Below, piece by piece: positions 7,528 through 14,424 of a stretch of DNA of 27,326 bases (position 1 is the stretch's first letter; every line of letters starts with the position of its first letter). The stretch is from Oscillospiraceae bacterium (GTDB taxonomy: Bacteria > Bacillota_A > Clostridia > Oscillospirales > Oscillospiraceae). The DNA is taken from NCBI GenBank assembly GCA_017381835.1, contig JAFOBK010000045.1, forward strand, positions 1 to 27,326. Reading direction: 5' to 3'. Under the pieces are notes generated by a model that was not told the DNA's origin, ran no database searches, and saw only the letters and a list, made by a program, of their open reading frames with translations. The position numbers and the translations under genes were made by a program.

Positions 7528-8742
7528 ATGAAAGCTGTTATGTATGGCGGCGGTAATATCGGCCGCGGTTTTATCGGTGCGCTGCTGAGCCAGTCCGGCT
7601 ATCGCGTCACCTTTATCGACGTTGCTCCCCCCGTTGTGGAGCATCTGCAGAAGAATGAATGCTACCCCATCCGCTATGTGTTCAGCGGCGGTCACGAGGA
7701 TGTGCTGGTTGAGAATGTCACCGCCGTCAACGGCAACGACATGGAAGCCGCTTCCGATGCCATCGCCACCTGCGATATCATGGCTACCGCTGTGGGTGCC
7801 AGAATTCTGAAGTTCATCATCCCCAACATCGTCGCCGGTCTGCGTAAGCGCTGGGCAGCAAAGGGCGGCCCTCTGAATATCATCATCTGCGAAAACCTGA
7901 TGGATGCTAACCTTGTCATCGAAGGCATGATCAAGGAGCAGCTGACCGAGGAAGAAAAGGTCATGTTCGACGAGACTGTGGGTCTGGTGGAGGCTTCCAT
8001 CGGCCGCATGGTTCCCGTGCAGACCGAGGAGATGAAGGACGGCGAACCCATGCGTGTATGCGTGGAGCGCTATGGCTTCCTGCCCACCGACGGCGCTGCT
8101 TTCAAGGGCGGCATCCCCGAGATCAAGAACATGGTGCCCTTCGCACCCTTCGATTTCTACTTAAAGCGTAAGCTCTATATCCACAATATGGGTCACGCTA
8201 CCTGCGCATACCTGGGCGACCTGCTGGGCCTGGAGTATATCTACCAGTCCATTGATGTGGCAGATGTGCGGATTTTGGTGCAGAACGCTATGCTGGAGAG
8301 TGCACTGGCTCTTTCCGGTAAGTACGGCGTTGCCCTGGGCGATGTAGTGCTGCACATTACTGATCTGCTGAATCGCTTCACCAACGCTGCACTGAAGGAC
8401 ACCTGTGCCCGTGTTGGCGGCGACCCCGCAAGAAAGCTCAGCCCCGATGACCGTATGATCGGTTCCTCCGCTCTGGCGCTGGAGCAGGGCACCACCCCTG
8501 CTTACATCGCTGTGGGCGCTGCTGCCGGTGTGCATCGCTACATCAAGGAGACCGATGGCCTGGAGCAGGGCATGGATGCTGCTAAGCAGGTGCTGCGTGA
8601 GGTTTCCAAGCTGGATACCGAGGGAGAACTGGCTAAGCTGATCCTCAATATGTATGAGAAGATCCTGGCCGGTGCAACGCTGTACGATCTGCGCTGTGCT
8701 GCCGATGCTGTGAAGGCCTCTACTTTGAAGCCTATTGTATAA
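7528..8742 (+). CDS. mtlD: Mannitol-1-phosphate 5-dehydrogenase-like protein
   Basis: A 404-residue member of the polyol-specific long-chain dehydrogenases, which interconvert mannitol-1-phosphate and fructose-6-phosphate with NAD. The N-terminus MKAVMYGGGNIGRGFIG carries the dinucleotide-binding glycine motif (residues 7-14). Further family landmarks are IIICENLMDAN and the C-terminal catalytic segment KLYIHNMGHATCAYLG with the Lys...Asn...His arrangement. The substrate in this organism may differ from mannitol-1-phosphate, since no mannitol PTS is present here. ATG at 7528 follows an AGAAGG site. The open frame extending back to 7405 runs through the repeat pair and is not credible. A terminator follows at 8756. 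Confidence 0.85.
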   Translation: MKAVMYGGGNIGRGFIGALLSQSGYRVTFIDVAPPVVEHLQKNECYPIRYVFSGGHEDVLVENVTAVNGNDMEAASDAIATCDIMATAVGARILKFIIPNIVAGLRKRWAAKGGPLNIIICENLMDANLVIEGMIKEQLTEEEKVMFDETVGLVEASIGRMVPVQTEEMKDGEPMRVCVERYGFLPTDGAAFKGGIPEIKNMVPFAPFDFYLKRKLYIHNMGHATCAYLGDLLGLEYIYQSIDVADVRILVQNAMLESALALSGKYGVALGDVVLHITDLLNRFTNAALKDTCARVGGDPARKLSPDDRMIGSSALALEQGTTPAYIAVGAAAGVHRYIKETDGLEQGMDAAKQVLREVSKLDTEGELAKLILNMYEKILAGATLYDLRCAADAVKASTLKPIV

Positions 8743-8755
8743 AAGCAATCATAAA

Positions 8756-8783
8756 AAGCCGATGGGCAATTGCCCATCGGCTT
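8756..8783. terminator. Bidirectional terminator between mtlD-like gene and rsmG
   Basis: A perfect palindrome, AAGCCGATGGGCAA with its complement. It has A residues on the left and a T-rich run on the right, lying between convergent genes, so it can serve both. Confidence 0.9.
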
Positions 8784-8792
8784 ATCTTTTTA

Positions 8793-9497
8793 TTAAAGGG
8801 GTGCCTGCTTGATTTTAGCAAACCGGCGGGGGAATTTTGCGGGAGTGGGGGAGACCTTCTTCAGCACGATCACCGTATGCGCGGTGCCGTCCACAGGGAA
8901 TTCTCTGACTTCCTCCAGCTTCAGACCCAGGGTCTTGATGGCTTTCTTTGCCTCATCCAGCTCTTCCATGGCAGCAGTGCCCTTCATGGCAAGAACGTAA
9001 CCGCCGACTTTTACAAAGGGTGCTGTCAGCTCCAGCAGAATATTGAGTCTTGCTACAGCACGGGAGGTAGCAATGTCATAGCTTTCCCGGACGTTTGCCA
9101 CAGCTTCTTCCGCTCTTGCGGTGACGCAGTTGGCTTCCACACCCAGCTGGGGCAGGATCGTCTCCAGCCAGTTCATCCGCTTACCCAGGGAGTCCAGCAG
9201 GGTCAGCTCCACCTCCGGGCAGGCAATCTTCACGGGCACACCGGGGAATCCGGCGCCGCAGCCCACATCCACCATCTTCTTGCCCTTCAGATCCTTCACG
9301 GCAAGAATAGAAAGACTGTCCAGCAAATGGAGCTTTGCCACCTGGTCAGGCTCCGTGATGGCGGTCAGGTTCATCACCTTATTCTGCTCCACCACTGCCT
9401 CGCCAAAGGCGCAAAGGGTATCCGCCCGTTTTTCGTCCAATTCAAGCCCCAGTCGGGGCAGTCCCTCACAGAGGGTCTTTTTCATGATTTCCTTCAT
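8793..9497 (-). CDS. rsmG: 16S rRNA (guanine527-N7)-methyltransferase
   Basis: A 234-residue protein of normal length for RsmG/GidB, which adds the N7 methyl group to G527 of 16S rRNA using S-adenosylmethionine. Family landmarks are KVMNLTAITEPDQVAKLHLLDSL, the SAM loop VDVGCGAGFPGVP (76-88), LLDSLGKRMNWLE and the SRAVARL segment (in ATSRAVARLNIL). The ATG at 9497 overlaps the stop of the upstream gene as ATGA and has a GAGGAAG site. A second ATG four codons in, preceded by AAGGAAATC, is an equally plausible start. It is the last gene before the shared terminator. Confidence 0.95.
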   Translation of the reverse strand: MKEIMKKTLCEGLPRLGLELDEKRADTLCAFGEAVVEQNKVMNLTAITEPDQVAKLHLLDSLSILAVKDLKGKKMVDVGCGAGFPGVPVKIACPEVELTLLDSLGKRMNWLETILPQLGVEANCVTARAEEAVANVRESYDIATSRAVARLNILLELTAPFVKVGGYVLAMKGTAAMEELDEAKKAIKTLGLKLEEVREFPVDGTAHTVIVLKKVSPTPAKFPRRFAKIKQAPL

Positions 9498-10639
9498 GCC
9501 GCTTCCTCAGTAGGTTCTGTGGGTGCCGGAGCATGGGGCAAACCGGTCAAATCCACCTGGGTCTCGTCCATAGGATCGAAGTCCACTTCCGGCTCGGTAA
9601 TGCTGGGGAGCACCACTTCCTGATAATGCCAGCTGACCAGCAGTTCTGCGATCTCACGGTCGGTCACATCCTTAAGGCCGTCTTTCTCTGCCTTTTTGGC
9701 AGCCAGGGCTTCTGCGGGAGCTACAAAATCATCCCATACCTTTACATCTGCCTTCACCTTTGCGTCCGCCAGGGAGTCGACCATGCTTGCAGTGCTTGCA
9801 GGCAGCGCATTCAGGCAATAGCGGTAAGCCATCACATAGGCGGCATAGCGGAATTCTGCGGATTCGTTGGCCTGGCAGGCCAGGAATGCGCCGAAGTGCT
9901 TGTCCCGCTGGGAGGCAATACATCTACGGTAGCACAGCTCACGGCACAGCGCAAAGGGCTGCATTACGCCGGGAGCCTGGGGATTCACTGCCGCTTCGCC
10001 GGTAATGGCCACGGTATAACCCATTTCGCCCCGCTTTGTAAACCAATCGGCCATGCTCAGTTCCTTCGCCGGCAGAGTAGATCCGGCAAAGATGGAATAA
10101 TACTCTTCATAAACCAGCTTCTCAAAGCCGGCTGCTGCCTGCTCATTGAGAACGCTCAGTTCCGGCACCTGGACATTGCCCGCTGCATCCCGGGAGACCT
10201 GAGATGCCAAAGCGCCTGCCAGGTCCCGATAGTAAGCGGCTGCTTCTTCCAGCGCCTTGTCTGTGCATTCGGTCTGCTCCAGCCGGATGTCATCGGCAAT
10301 GGGGCCGGCGAATTCATTCATGCCGAAAATGCCCGTGTGCAGCAGCAAGACCAGAGAAGCCGCGGCCAGGATCCAGCCGAACCACTGGATGGGATTCCAC
10401 TTAAAAATGATCATCAGCACAATGGTTGCCACAGCAACTACCACCAGAGCCAGCAGGATGCCCTGCCAAAGACAGAAACTCACATCCGCGCTCCAGCCGG
10501 CCATGAAGTTCTGCACCATGCGGGTGACATAGGGATAAACCATGTCCACCAGCCGGCTATGGGTTTCGGCAAACTCACGGAAGGCCCAGGTACATGCGGC
10601 AAGAATGGCTGCAACCAAATAACCTCGCCAATATTTCAA
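9494..10639 (-). CDS. DUF3810-like membrane protein lacking the expected HExxH
   Basis: A 381-residue protein with three N-terminal membrane helices (YLVAAILAACTWAF, CLWQGILLALVVVAVATIVLM, WFGWILAAASLVLLL) and a large domain beyond them. The region FALCRELCYRRC followed by HFGAFLACQANESAEFRYAAYVMAY matches the position where DUF3810 proteins have a zinc-protease-like HELAHQ...DEANF...FRY segment. Here both histidines are replaced (RELCY). It is therefore either a pseudo-enzyme or a divergent branch. TTG at 10639 is chosen because a perfect AGGAGG lies 8 bases upstream; the GTG at 10648 is fused to that ribosome site. The stop overlaps rsmG. The C-terminal tail is acidic and proline-rich. The function is unknown. 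Confidence 0.65.
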   Translation of the reverse strand: MKYWRGYLVAAILAACTWAFREFAETHSRLVDMVYPYVTRMVQNFMAGWSADVSFCLWQGILLALVVVAVATIVLMIIFKWNPIQWFGWILAAASLVLLLHTGIFGMNEFAGPIADDIRLEQTECTDKALEEAAAYYRDLAGALASQVSRDAAGNVQVPELSVLNEQAAAGFEKLVYEEYYSIFAGSTLPAKELSMADWFTKRGEMGYTVAITGEAAVNPQAPGVMQPFALCRELCYRRCIASQRDKHFGAFLACQANESAEFRYAAYVMAYRYCLNALPASTASMVDSLADAKVKADVKVWDDFVAPAEALAAKKAEKDGLKDVTDREIAELLVSWHYQEVVLPSITEPEVDFDPMDETQVDLTGLPHAPAPTEPTEEAA

Positions 10640-10685
10640 AGGATACACCTCCTGATAAAATGCTGTTCATAATATAGCATCTTAC

Positions 10686-10714
10686 AGTATACCACATTAT
10701 GATAGGTTTGTCTG
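10686..10714 (-). promoter_or_regulatory. Putative promoter for the DUF3810-rsmG pair
   Basis: On the minus strand CAGACA (10709-10714), 17-base spacer, TATACT (10686-10691). It sits between mtaB and the DUF3810 gene, suggesting that the pair can be expressed apart from mtaB. Confidence 0.5.
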
Positions 10715-10726
10715 CCCCTGAAATCG

Positions 10727-12013
10727 TTAAATTTCTGTGGCGAACAGACCGTCTTTGTGGATTTTTTCCACGCAAACTCTACGAATTTCGTTGTGTAGAT
10801 CCTTGCCCTTCACATAGATCTTCATGTAATTGGGCGCGTGACCCACATAAAGGCCATCCTGCATCTCCTCAAAGAGAACCTCCTGCCGGGTGCCGATCAT
10901 AGACTGGCGGAAGGCCATATTCATCTGCTCCGCTACGGCGATCGCCCGGCGGCTGCGATCCTCTTTCACCGCGTTATTCAGCTGCCCGGGCATTTTATCC
11001 GCAGGGGTTCCGGGACGGCGGGAGTAGGGGAAGATGTGCATATCACCAAAACGGCACTTCTGAATAAACTGAAGGCTCTGCTGGAATTCCTCCTCGGTCT
11101 CACCGGGGAAGGCCACGATCATATCCGTGGTGACAGCACAGCCGGGGAAGTACTTGTACAGAAGCTCCACACTTTCCAGATAGCGGGCAGTATCATACTT
11201 GCGCTTCATCCGCTCCAGCACACTGTCGCAGCCGGACTGCATGGACAGATGGAACTGGGGGCACAGATTGGGAAGCTTTGCCATAGCCTGACAGAATTCC
11301 TCGGTGATCACACGAGGCTCCAAAGAACCAAGGCGCACCCGCAGCTGGGGTATGGCTTCACACACAGCAGTGATCAGGGTTTCCAGTTTGGGCTTACCCG
11401 GCAGATCCACACCCCAGGAGGCGATCTCAATGCCGGTGACGATGATCTCACGGAAGCCTTCCGCTGCCAGTTCCTTCGCCTGCTCTACCGCCAGCTCCAG
11501 GGGCGCGGAACGGACGGGGCCCCGGGTGTAGGGAATGATGCAATAGCTGCAGAAATTGACGCAGCCGTCCTGAACCTTCAGCATTGCCCGGGTACGGCCA
11601 TCCAGGCCGCCTGCAGGCAGCACTTCAAAGCTTCTGCGGCGCAGGGCAGCATCCAGAACTGTTGCCTTCTGTCTGGTTTCCACTGCTTCCAGCACCTTCT
11701 CCAAAAATTCCAGCCGCTGGGAGCTGCCGCCGATCACATCGATGCCCAGGTCTTCCAGCTTATCGGACGCATGCTGGGTATAGCAGCCGCAGACCGCCAG
11801 AATCGCCTCCGGGGCATCCCGGCGGATCCGGCGGATCACCGCCCGGTTCTTCTTATCTGCCACAGCGGTAACAGAGCAGGTGTTGATAATATAGCCGTCG
11901 CAGGGCTCTTTCAGCGTGCCGATTTCATGTCCCTTTGCCAGCAGAATCTGCTCCATTGCCTGGGTTTCATATTGATTCACCTTGCATCCCAAGGTATAAA
12001 AGCCAATCTTCAT
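10727..12013 (-). CDS. mtaB: tRNA t6A37 methylthiotransferase
   Basis: A 428-residue radical-SAM enzyme that adds a methylthio group to t6A at position 37 of ANN-decoding tRNAs. The N-terminal iron-sulfur cluster cysteines are in GCKVNQYETQAM (C10), NTCSVTAVAD (C46) and VCGCYTQ (C77). The radical-SAM CxxxCxxC is in QDGCVNFCSYCIIPYTRG (C151, C155, C158). The C-terminal TRAM-like domain starts near MNMAFRQSMIGTRQEVLFEE. The motif GCKVNQYETQ and the length separate MtaB from MiaB and RimO. ATG at 12013 is preceded by a modest GGTGG site; the open frame extends five codons to a TTG, which is less likely. It is divergent from the putative small RNA. Confidence 0.93.
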   Translation of the reverse strand: MKIGFYTLGCKVNQYETQAMEQILLAKGHEIGTLKEPCDGYIINTCSVTAVADKKNRAVIRRIRRDAPEAILAVCGCYTQHASDKLEDLGIDVIGGSSQRLEFLEKVLEAVETRQKATVLDAALRRRSFEVLPAGGLDGRTRAMLKVQDGCVNFCSYCIIPYTRGPVRSAPLELAVEQAKELAAEGFREIIVTGIEIASWGVDLPGKPKLETLITAVCEAIPQLRVRLGSLEPRVITEEFCQAMAKLPNLCPQFHLSMQSGCDSVLERMKRKYDTARYLESVELLYKYFPGCAVTTDMIVAFPGETEEEFQQSLQFIQKCRFGDMHIFPYSRRPGTPADKMPGQLNNAVKEDRSRRAIAVAEQMNMAFRQSMIGTRQEVLFEEMQDGLYVGHAPNYMKIYVKGKDLHNEIRRVCVEKIHKDGLFATEI

Positions 12014-12042
12014 TGTGAATACCACCAATTATCGTGTCATTG

Positions 12043-12085
12043 TTTTGTGAAAATCGTCAAATCCTACTATTGCATTTTCACAAAA
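12043..12085. promoter_or_regulatory. Dyad symmetric site between mtaB and the putative small RNA
   Basis: TTTTGTGAAAAT (12043-12054) and its exact complement ATTTTCACAAAA (12074-12085) are separated by 19 bases. The right arm overlaps the -35/spacer region of the plus-strand promoter. The arrangement would suit a dimeric repressor with two half sites or DNA bending. Inference only. Confidence 0.4.
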
Positions 12086-12098
12086 ACATTTCTATAAT
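12070..12098 (+). promoter_or_regulatory. Strong putative promoter of the candidate small RNA
   Basis: TTGCAT (12070-12075), 17-base spacer, perfect TATAAT (12093-12098). No plausible plus-strand start codon with a ribosome site follows. Confidence 0.6.
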
Positions 12099-12104
12099 AT
12101 CTGC

Positions 12105-12229
12105 ATTACAGCTTTTCCTATTATATACGAAAATCTTTCGTTTGTATAGGAAAAGCTGCGGGGAAGCAATCGCTTCCCCAATAATTATACCGTTTTCACT
12201 GTCCCGGGAATACTCGGGGCAGTTTTTTT
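12105..12229 (+). ncRNA. Candidate small non-coding RNA with three hairpins
   Basis: The predicted transcript is about 125 bases, from a start near 12105 to the end of a T run. Hairpin 1 pairs 12109-12132 with 12136-12158: about 23 pairs with one bulge, one wobble and one mismatch, and a 3-base loop. Hairpin 2 is GGGGAAGC/GCTTCCCC with an AATC loop (12160-12179). An unpaired AT-rich linker follows (12180-12197). Hairpin 3 is the terminator stem at 12198-12223 followed by seven T. There is no ATG and no ribosome site inside. The strong promoter, hairpins and terminator together support an RNA gene. It does not match the 6S, SRP, tmRNA or RNase P layouts I know. A palindromic repeat that happens to lie between promoter-like and terminator-like sequence is the main alternative. 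Confidence 0.5.
12198..12229 (+). terminator. Rho-independent terminator of the candidate small RNA
   Basis: ACTGTCCCGGG (12198-12208) pairs fully with CTCGGGGCAGT (12213-12223), counting two G-T wobbles, with a 4-base loop. A run of seven T (12223-12229) follows. It is oriented for the plus strand, where no protein gene precedes it. Confidence 0.75.
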
Positions 12230-12340
12230 GCGACCGGTGGCCGCGACAGTTCGTGCACAGCCGGTTTGATACCGTAGGGGCGGATTCTATATCCGCCCGC
12301 TTTATCCACGCTATCGGGGGCATATGGAATGCCCCCCTAC
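12229..12340. repeat. Composite of dispersed repeats (TTCGTGCAC unit plus inverted GTAGGGG pair)
   Basis: Starts with a hairpin-like CGACCGGTGGCCGCG and the unit GACAGTTCGTGCACAGCCGG, also found near 16060 and 27055. An inverted pair follows at 12274-12299 (GTAGGGGCGGATTC...GCCCG) and 12315-12340 (CGGGGGCAT...CCCCCCTAC). The first member is nearly the same as 16129-16154. This accounts for most of the remaining gene-free stretch. Confidence 0.75.
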
Positions 12341-12362
12341 ATATTGCCTCAATTTACAAAAG

Positions 12363-12394
12363 AAACGCCGTTGTGGAAATCCACAACGGCGTTT
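12363..12394 (-). terminator. Terminator of the small P-loop gene
   Basis: AAACGCCGTTGTGGA and its complement TCCACAACGGCGTTT form a perfect stem with a 2-base centre. On the minus strand a TTTCTTTTG tract follows. Confidence 0.8.
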
Positions 12395-12407
12395 TCGCTG
12401 CAAATAA

Positions 12408-12818
12408 TTATACCAGGTAAGCCTTGACAGCCTCGGATGCCTCAGCAGGATCATCAGAAACGGACAGGGTGATGTTCATATCATTTGCCTGTGCGAATTC
12501 AGCGCACCACAGAATGAATGCTTCACCGGCTGCGCGGTCGGAACCGATGGTCTTGTACAGGTTGTCGATGTAAACGTTGGTAATGTCAAAGTTGCCGGCG
12601 TGCAGGCCGCTCAGGAAGCCCTTCAGCTTGTCCTGATTGTTGATGCCATACTCCTTAGAGTCTACCAGGCGAACACGATAAGTAAGGTCGTAAGTCAGCT
12701 TCTTGCCATACTCGATGCAGACGACGTCACCGCTTGCATTAGCGACGGTCTCATTGATGGAAGCCAGCAGCTTCTTGGTCTTGCCAGAGCCCTTCAGGCC
12801 CATAATAACATGAATCAT
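12408..12818 (-). CDS. Small conserved P-loop NTP-binding protein
   Basis: A 136-residue cytoplasmic protein beginning with a Walker A loop at once: MIHVIMGLKGSGKTKK, loop at residues 7-14. A Walker B-like strand is NVYIDNLYK, and ITLSVSD near the end looks like the last core strand. The size and the GLHAGNFDITN segment recall a family of short ATP-binding proteins in Clostridia, often left unnamed or loosely labelled PilT-like; no pilus gene is near. It has a near-perfect AAGGAGG ribosome site, its own promoter (12862-12890) and its own terminator, so it is a single-gene unit, probably well expressed. The real function is unknown. Confidence 0.8.
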   Translation of the reverse strand: MIHVIMGLKGSGKTKKLLASINETVANASGDVVCIEYGKKLTYDLTYRVRLVDSKEYGINNQDKLKGFLSGLHAGNFDITNVYIDNLYKTIGSDRAAGEAFILWCAEFAQANDMNITLSVSDDPAEASEAVKAYLV

Positions 12819-12861
12819 TGGGATTTCCTCCTTTGCTTGCAGCGATAATAGCTGTATGGTA

Positions 12862-12890
12862 ATTCTAACAGTTTACACCGCATTTTGCAA
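12862..12890 (-). promoter_or_regulatory. Putative promoter of the small P-loop gene
   Basis: On the minus strand TTGCAA (12885-12890), 17-base spacer, TAGAAT (12862-12867). Confidence 0.55.
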
Positions 12891-12923
12891 TACTTATTTT
12901 ATCAGTTCATCAAAAGTTTTTCT

Positions 12924-14228
12924 TTATACTTCCATTTTCGGTTTTCCGAGAAGTTCGAACATATTTTGCTTATAATCCTCCACACCGGGCTGATTAAAGG
13001 GATTTACACCCAAAACATAGGCAGAAATGCCGCAGCTGAGCTGGAAGAAGTAAAACAGTTCGCCCACTTTGGCTGCATCCAGCCGGCCTGCATCCATGGT
13101 GATCACGGGAACGCCGCCGTCCACATGGGCTGCCAAAGTACCCCGGTAGGCCTGCTCATCCACAAAGTCCAGGGTTTTTCCCTCCAGGTAGTTAAGGCCG
13201 TCCAGATTTTTATAGTCACTGCCGATGACGCAGGGTGTTTCAGGAGGATCAAACCGAAGCATGGTTTCAAAAAGATTCCGCTCGCCCTGCTGGATCATCT
13301 GTCCCAGAGAATGCAGGTCTGCGGTAAATTCCGCGGTTGCGGGGAAAATACCCTTGCCGTCCTTACCCTCGGACTCGCCGAACAGCTGCTGCCACCAGGC
13401 ACCCATCATCTTGAAGCCAGGTTCAAAGGACTCCAGAATTTCAATGCGCTTACCCTTCCGGTACAGCGCGTTCCGGATGGCCGCATAGAGCCACGCGGGA
13501 TTTTCAAAGGAGCGCAAATCATATTCTTCCTTGGCCTTTGCCGCTCCCCGCAGCACCTCCATGGGGTCAATGCCCGCCACCGCCATAGGCAGCAAACCGA
13601 CTGCCGTCAGCACGGAAAAACGGCCGCCCACATTGGCAGGAATGGGGAAAGACTCCCAGCCCTCTTCCTCCACTGTCTGACGCAGAGCGCCCTTTACCGG
13701 GTCAGTGATGGCATAGATGCGCTTTTTGGCACCGTCGGAACCGTATTTGCGCTCCAGCATCCAACGCAGTGCCCGGGTTGCAATGGCAGGTTCCGTGGTG
13801 GTGCCGGACTTGGATACAAAGGCCACAGAGAAGTCCTTACCCTCCAGCAGGTGCAGCAGTTCATTCCACGCCCGGGTGGAGAGGGTATTACCGGCAAAGA
13901 GGATCATGGGATCACCCTTGCCCTTGCCCAAATTGCGGTTAGGACCCTGGAGCAGTTCAATGGCTGCACGGGGGCCAAGGTAAGAGCCGCCGATGCCCAC
14001 TACCACAAAAATATCAGAATTCTCCCGGATTCTGGCAGCGGCAGACCGGATCCAGCGAATCTGGGTGGTCTCCTCGGTGATGGGCAGATCCAGCCAGCCC
14101 AGGAACTCACCGCCTTCGCCGTTGCCTTCCGTCAGCTTCATATGGGCATCAAAAATCTCTTTCTCCACTTCCAGCAGTTCCCGCAGGGAAAGTTCGCCCC
14201 AAACATTGGAAATATCAACAGTAATCAT
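12924..14228 (-). CDS. pgi: Glucose-6-phosphate isomerase
   Basis: A 434-residue phosphoglucose isomerase of the short bacterial type, interconverting glucose-6-phosphate and fructose-6-phosphate. The sugar-phosphate loops are VVVGIGGSYLGPRA (75-88) and VSKSGTTTEPA (138-148). Further landmarks are GGRFSVLTAVGLLPMA, the GESEGKDGKGIFPA segment, FTADLHSLGQ and the C-terminal FFQLSCGISAYVLGVNPFNQPGVEDYK, which carries the catalytic lysine. ATG at 14228 (MITVDISN) is preferred because AAAGGA is fused to the earlier ATG at 14240 but lies about 11 bases before this one. A promoter is plausible at 14260-14288. No clear terminator follows it. Confidence 0.97.
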   Translation of the reverse strand: MITVDISNVWGELSLRELLEVEKEIFDAHMKLTEGNGEGGEFLGWLDLPITEETTQIRWIRSAAARIRENSDIFVVVGIGGSYLGPRAAIELLQGPNRNLGKGKGDPMILFAGNTLSTRAWNELLHLLEGKDFSVAFVSKSGTTTEPAIATRALRWMLERKYGSDGAKKRIYAITDPVKGALRQTVEEEGWESFPIPANVGGRFSVLTAVGLLPMAVAGIDPMEVLRGAAKAKEEYDLRSFENPAWLYAAIRNALYRKGKRIEILESFEPGFKMMGAWWQQLFGESEGKDGKGIFPATAEFTADLHSLGQMIQQGERNLFETMLRFDPPETPCVIGSDYKNLDGLNYLEGKTLDFVDEQAYRGTLAAHVDGGVPVITMDAGRLDAAKVGELFYFFQLSCGISAYVLGVNPFNQPGVEDYKQNMFELLGKPKMEV

Positions 14229-14259
14229 CGATATACGCATCCTTTCTGTTTCTAGCTCT

Positions 14260-14288
14260 ATGTTACCGCAATTTTTTCCCTAAAGCAA
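14260..14288 (-). promoter_or_regulatory. Putative promoter of pgi
   Basis: On the minus strand TTGCTT (14283-14288), 17-base spacer, TAACAT (14260-14265). It is divergent from the pyrophosphatase promoter. Confidence 0.4.
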
Positions 14289-14335
14289 GAAAAGATTGTT
14301 TTCATTTTCAACTTTCAGGATTCGCTTGTTTTCCC

Positions 14336-14364
14336 TTGCTATTTTGACGCTTTTTCATTATAAT
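14336..14364 (+). promoter_or_regulatory. Putative promoter of the pyrophosphatase gene
   Basis: TTGCTA (14336-14341), 17-base spacer, perfect TATAAT (14359-14364). Leader of about 55 bases. Confidence 0.55.
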
Positions 14365-14424
14365 AATAAATTGAGATAGTATGATTGATGTATTTAGATA
14401 TTTACATCTTGGAGGTTGCTGCTT

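Noticed and set aside
12105..12229. Identity as 6S RNA, SRP RNA or tmRNA
   Set aside because: It is too short for 6S and has three serial hairpins instead of one long bulged rod. There is no SRP tetraloop/GGAAG core and no tRNA-like ends with a tag frame.
12034..12420. Open frame of 128 codons across the candidate small RNA and repeats
   Set aside because: It crosses a strong terminator and several palindromic repeats, has no ribosome site and shows no recognisable protein features.
12885..14255. 456-codon open frame on the plus strand opposite pgi
   Set aside because: Pgi on the minus strand has all family motifs; this frame has none and no ribosome site.
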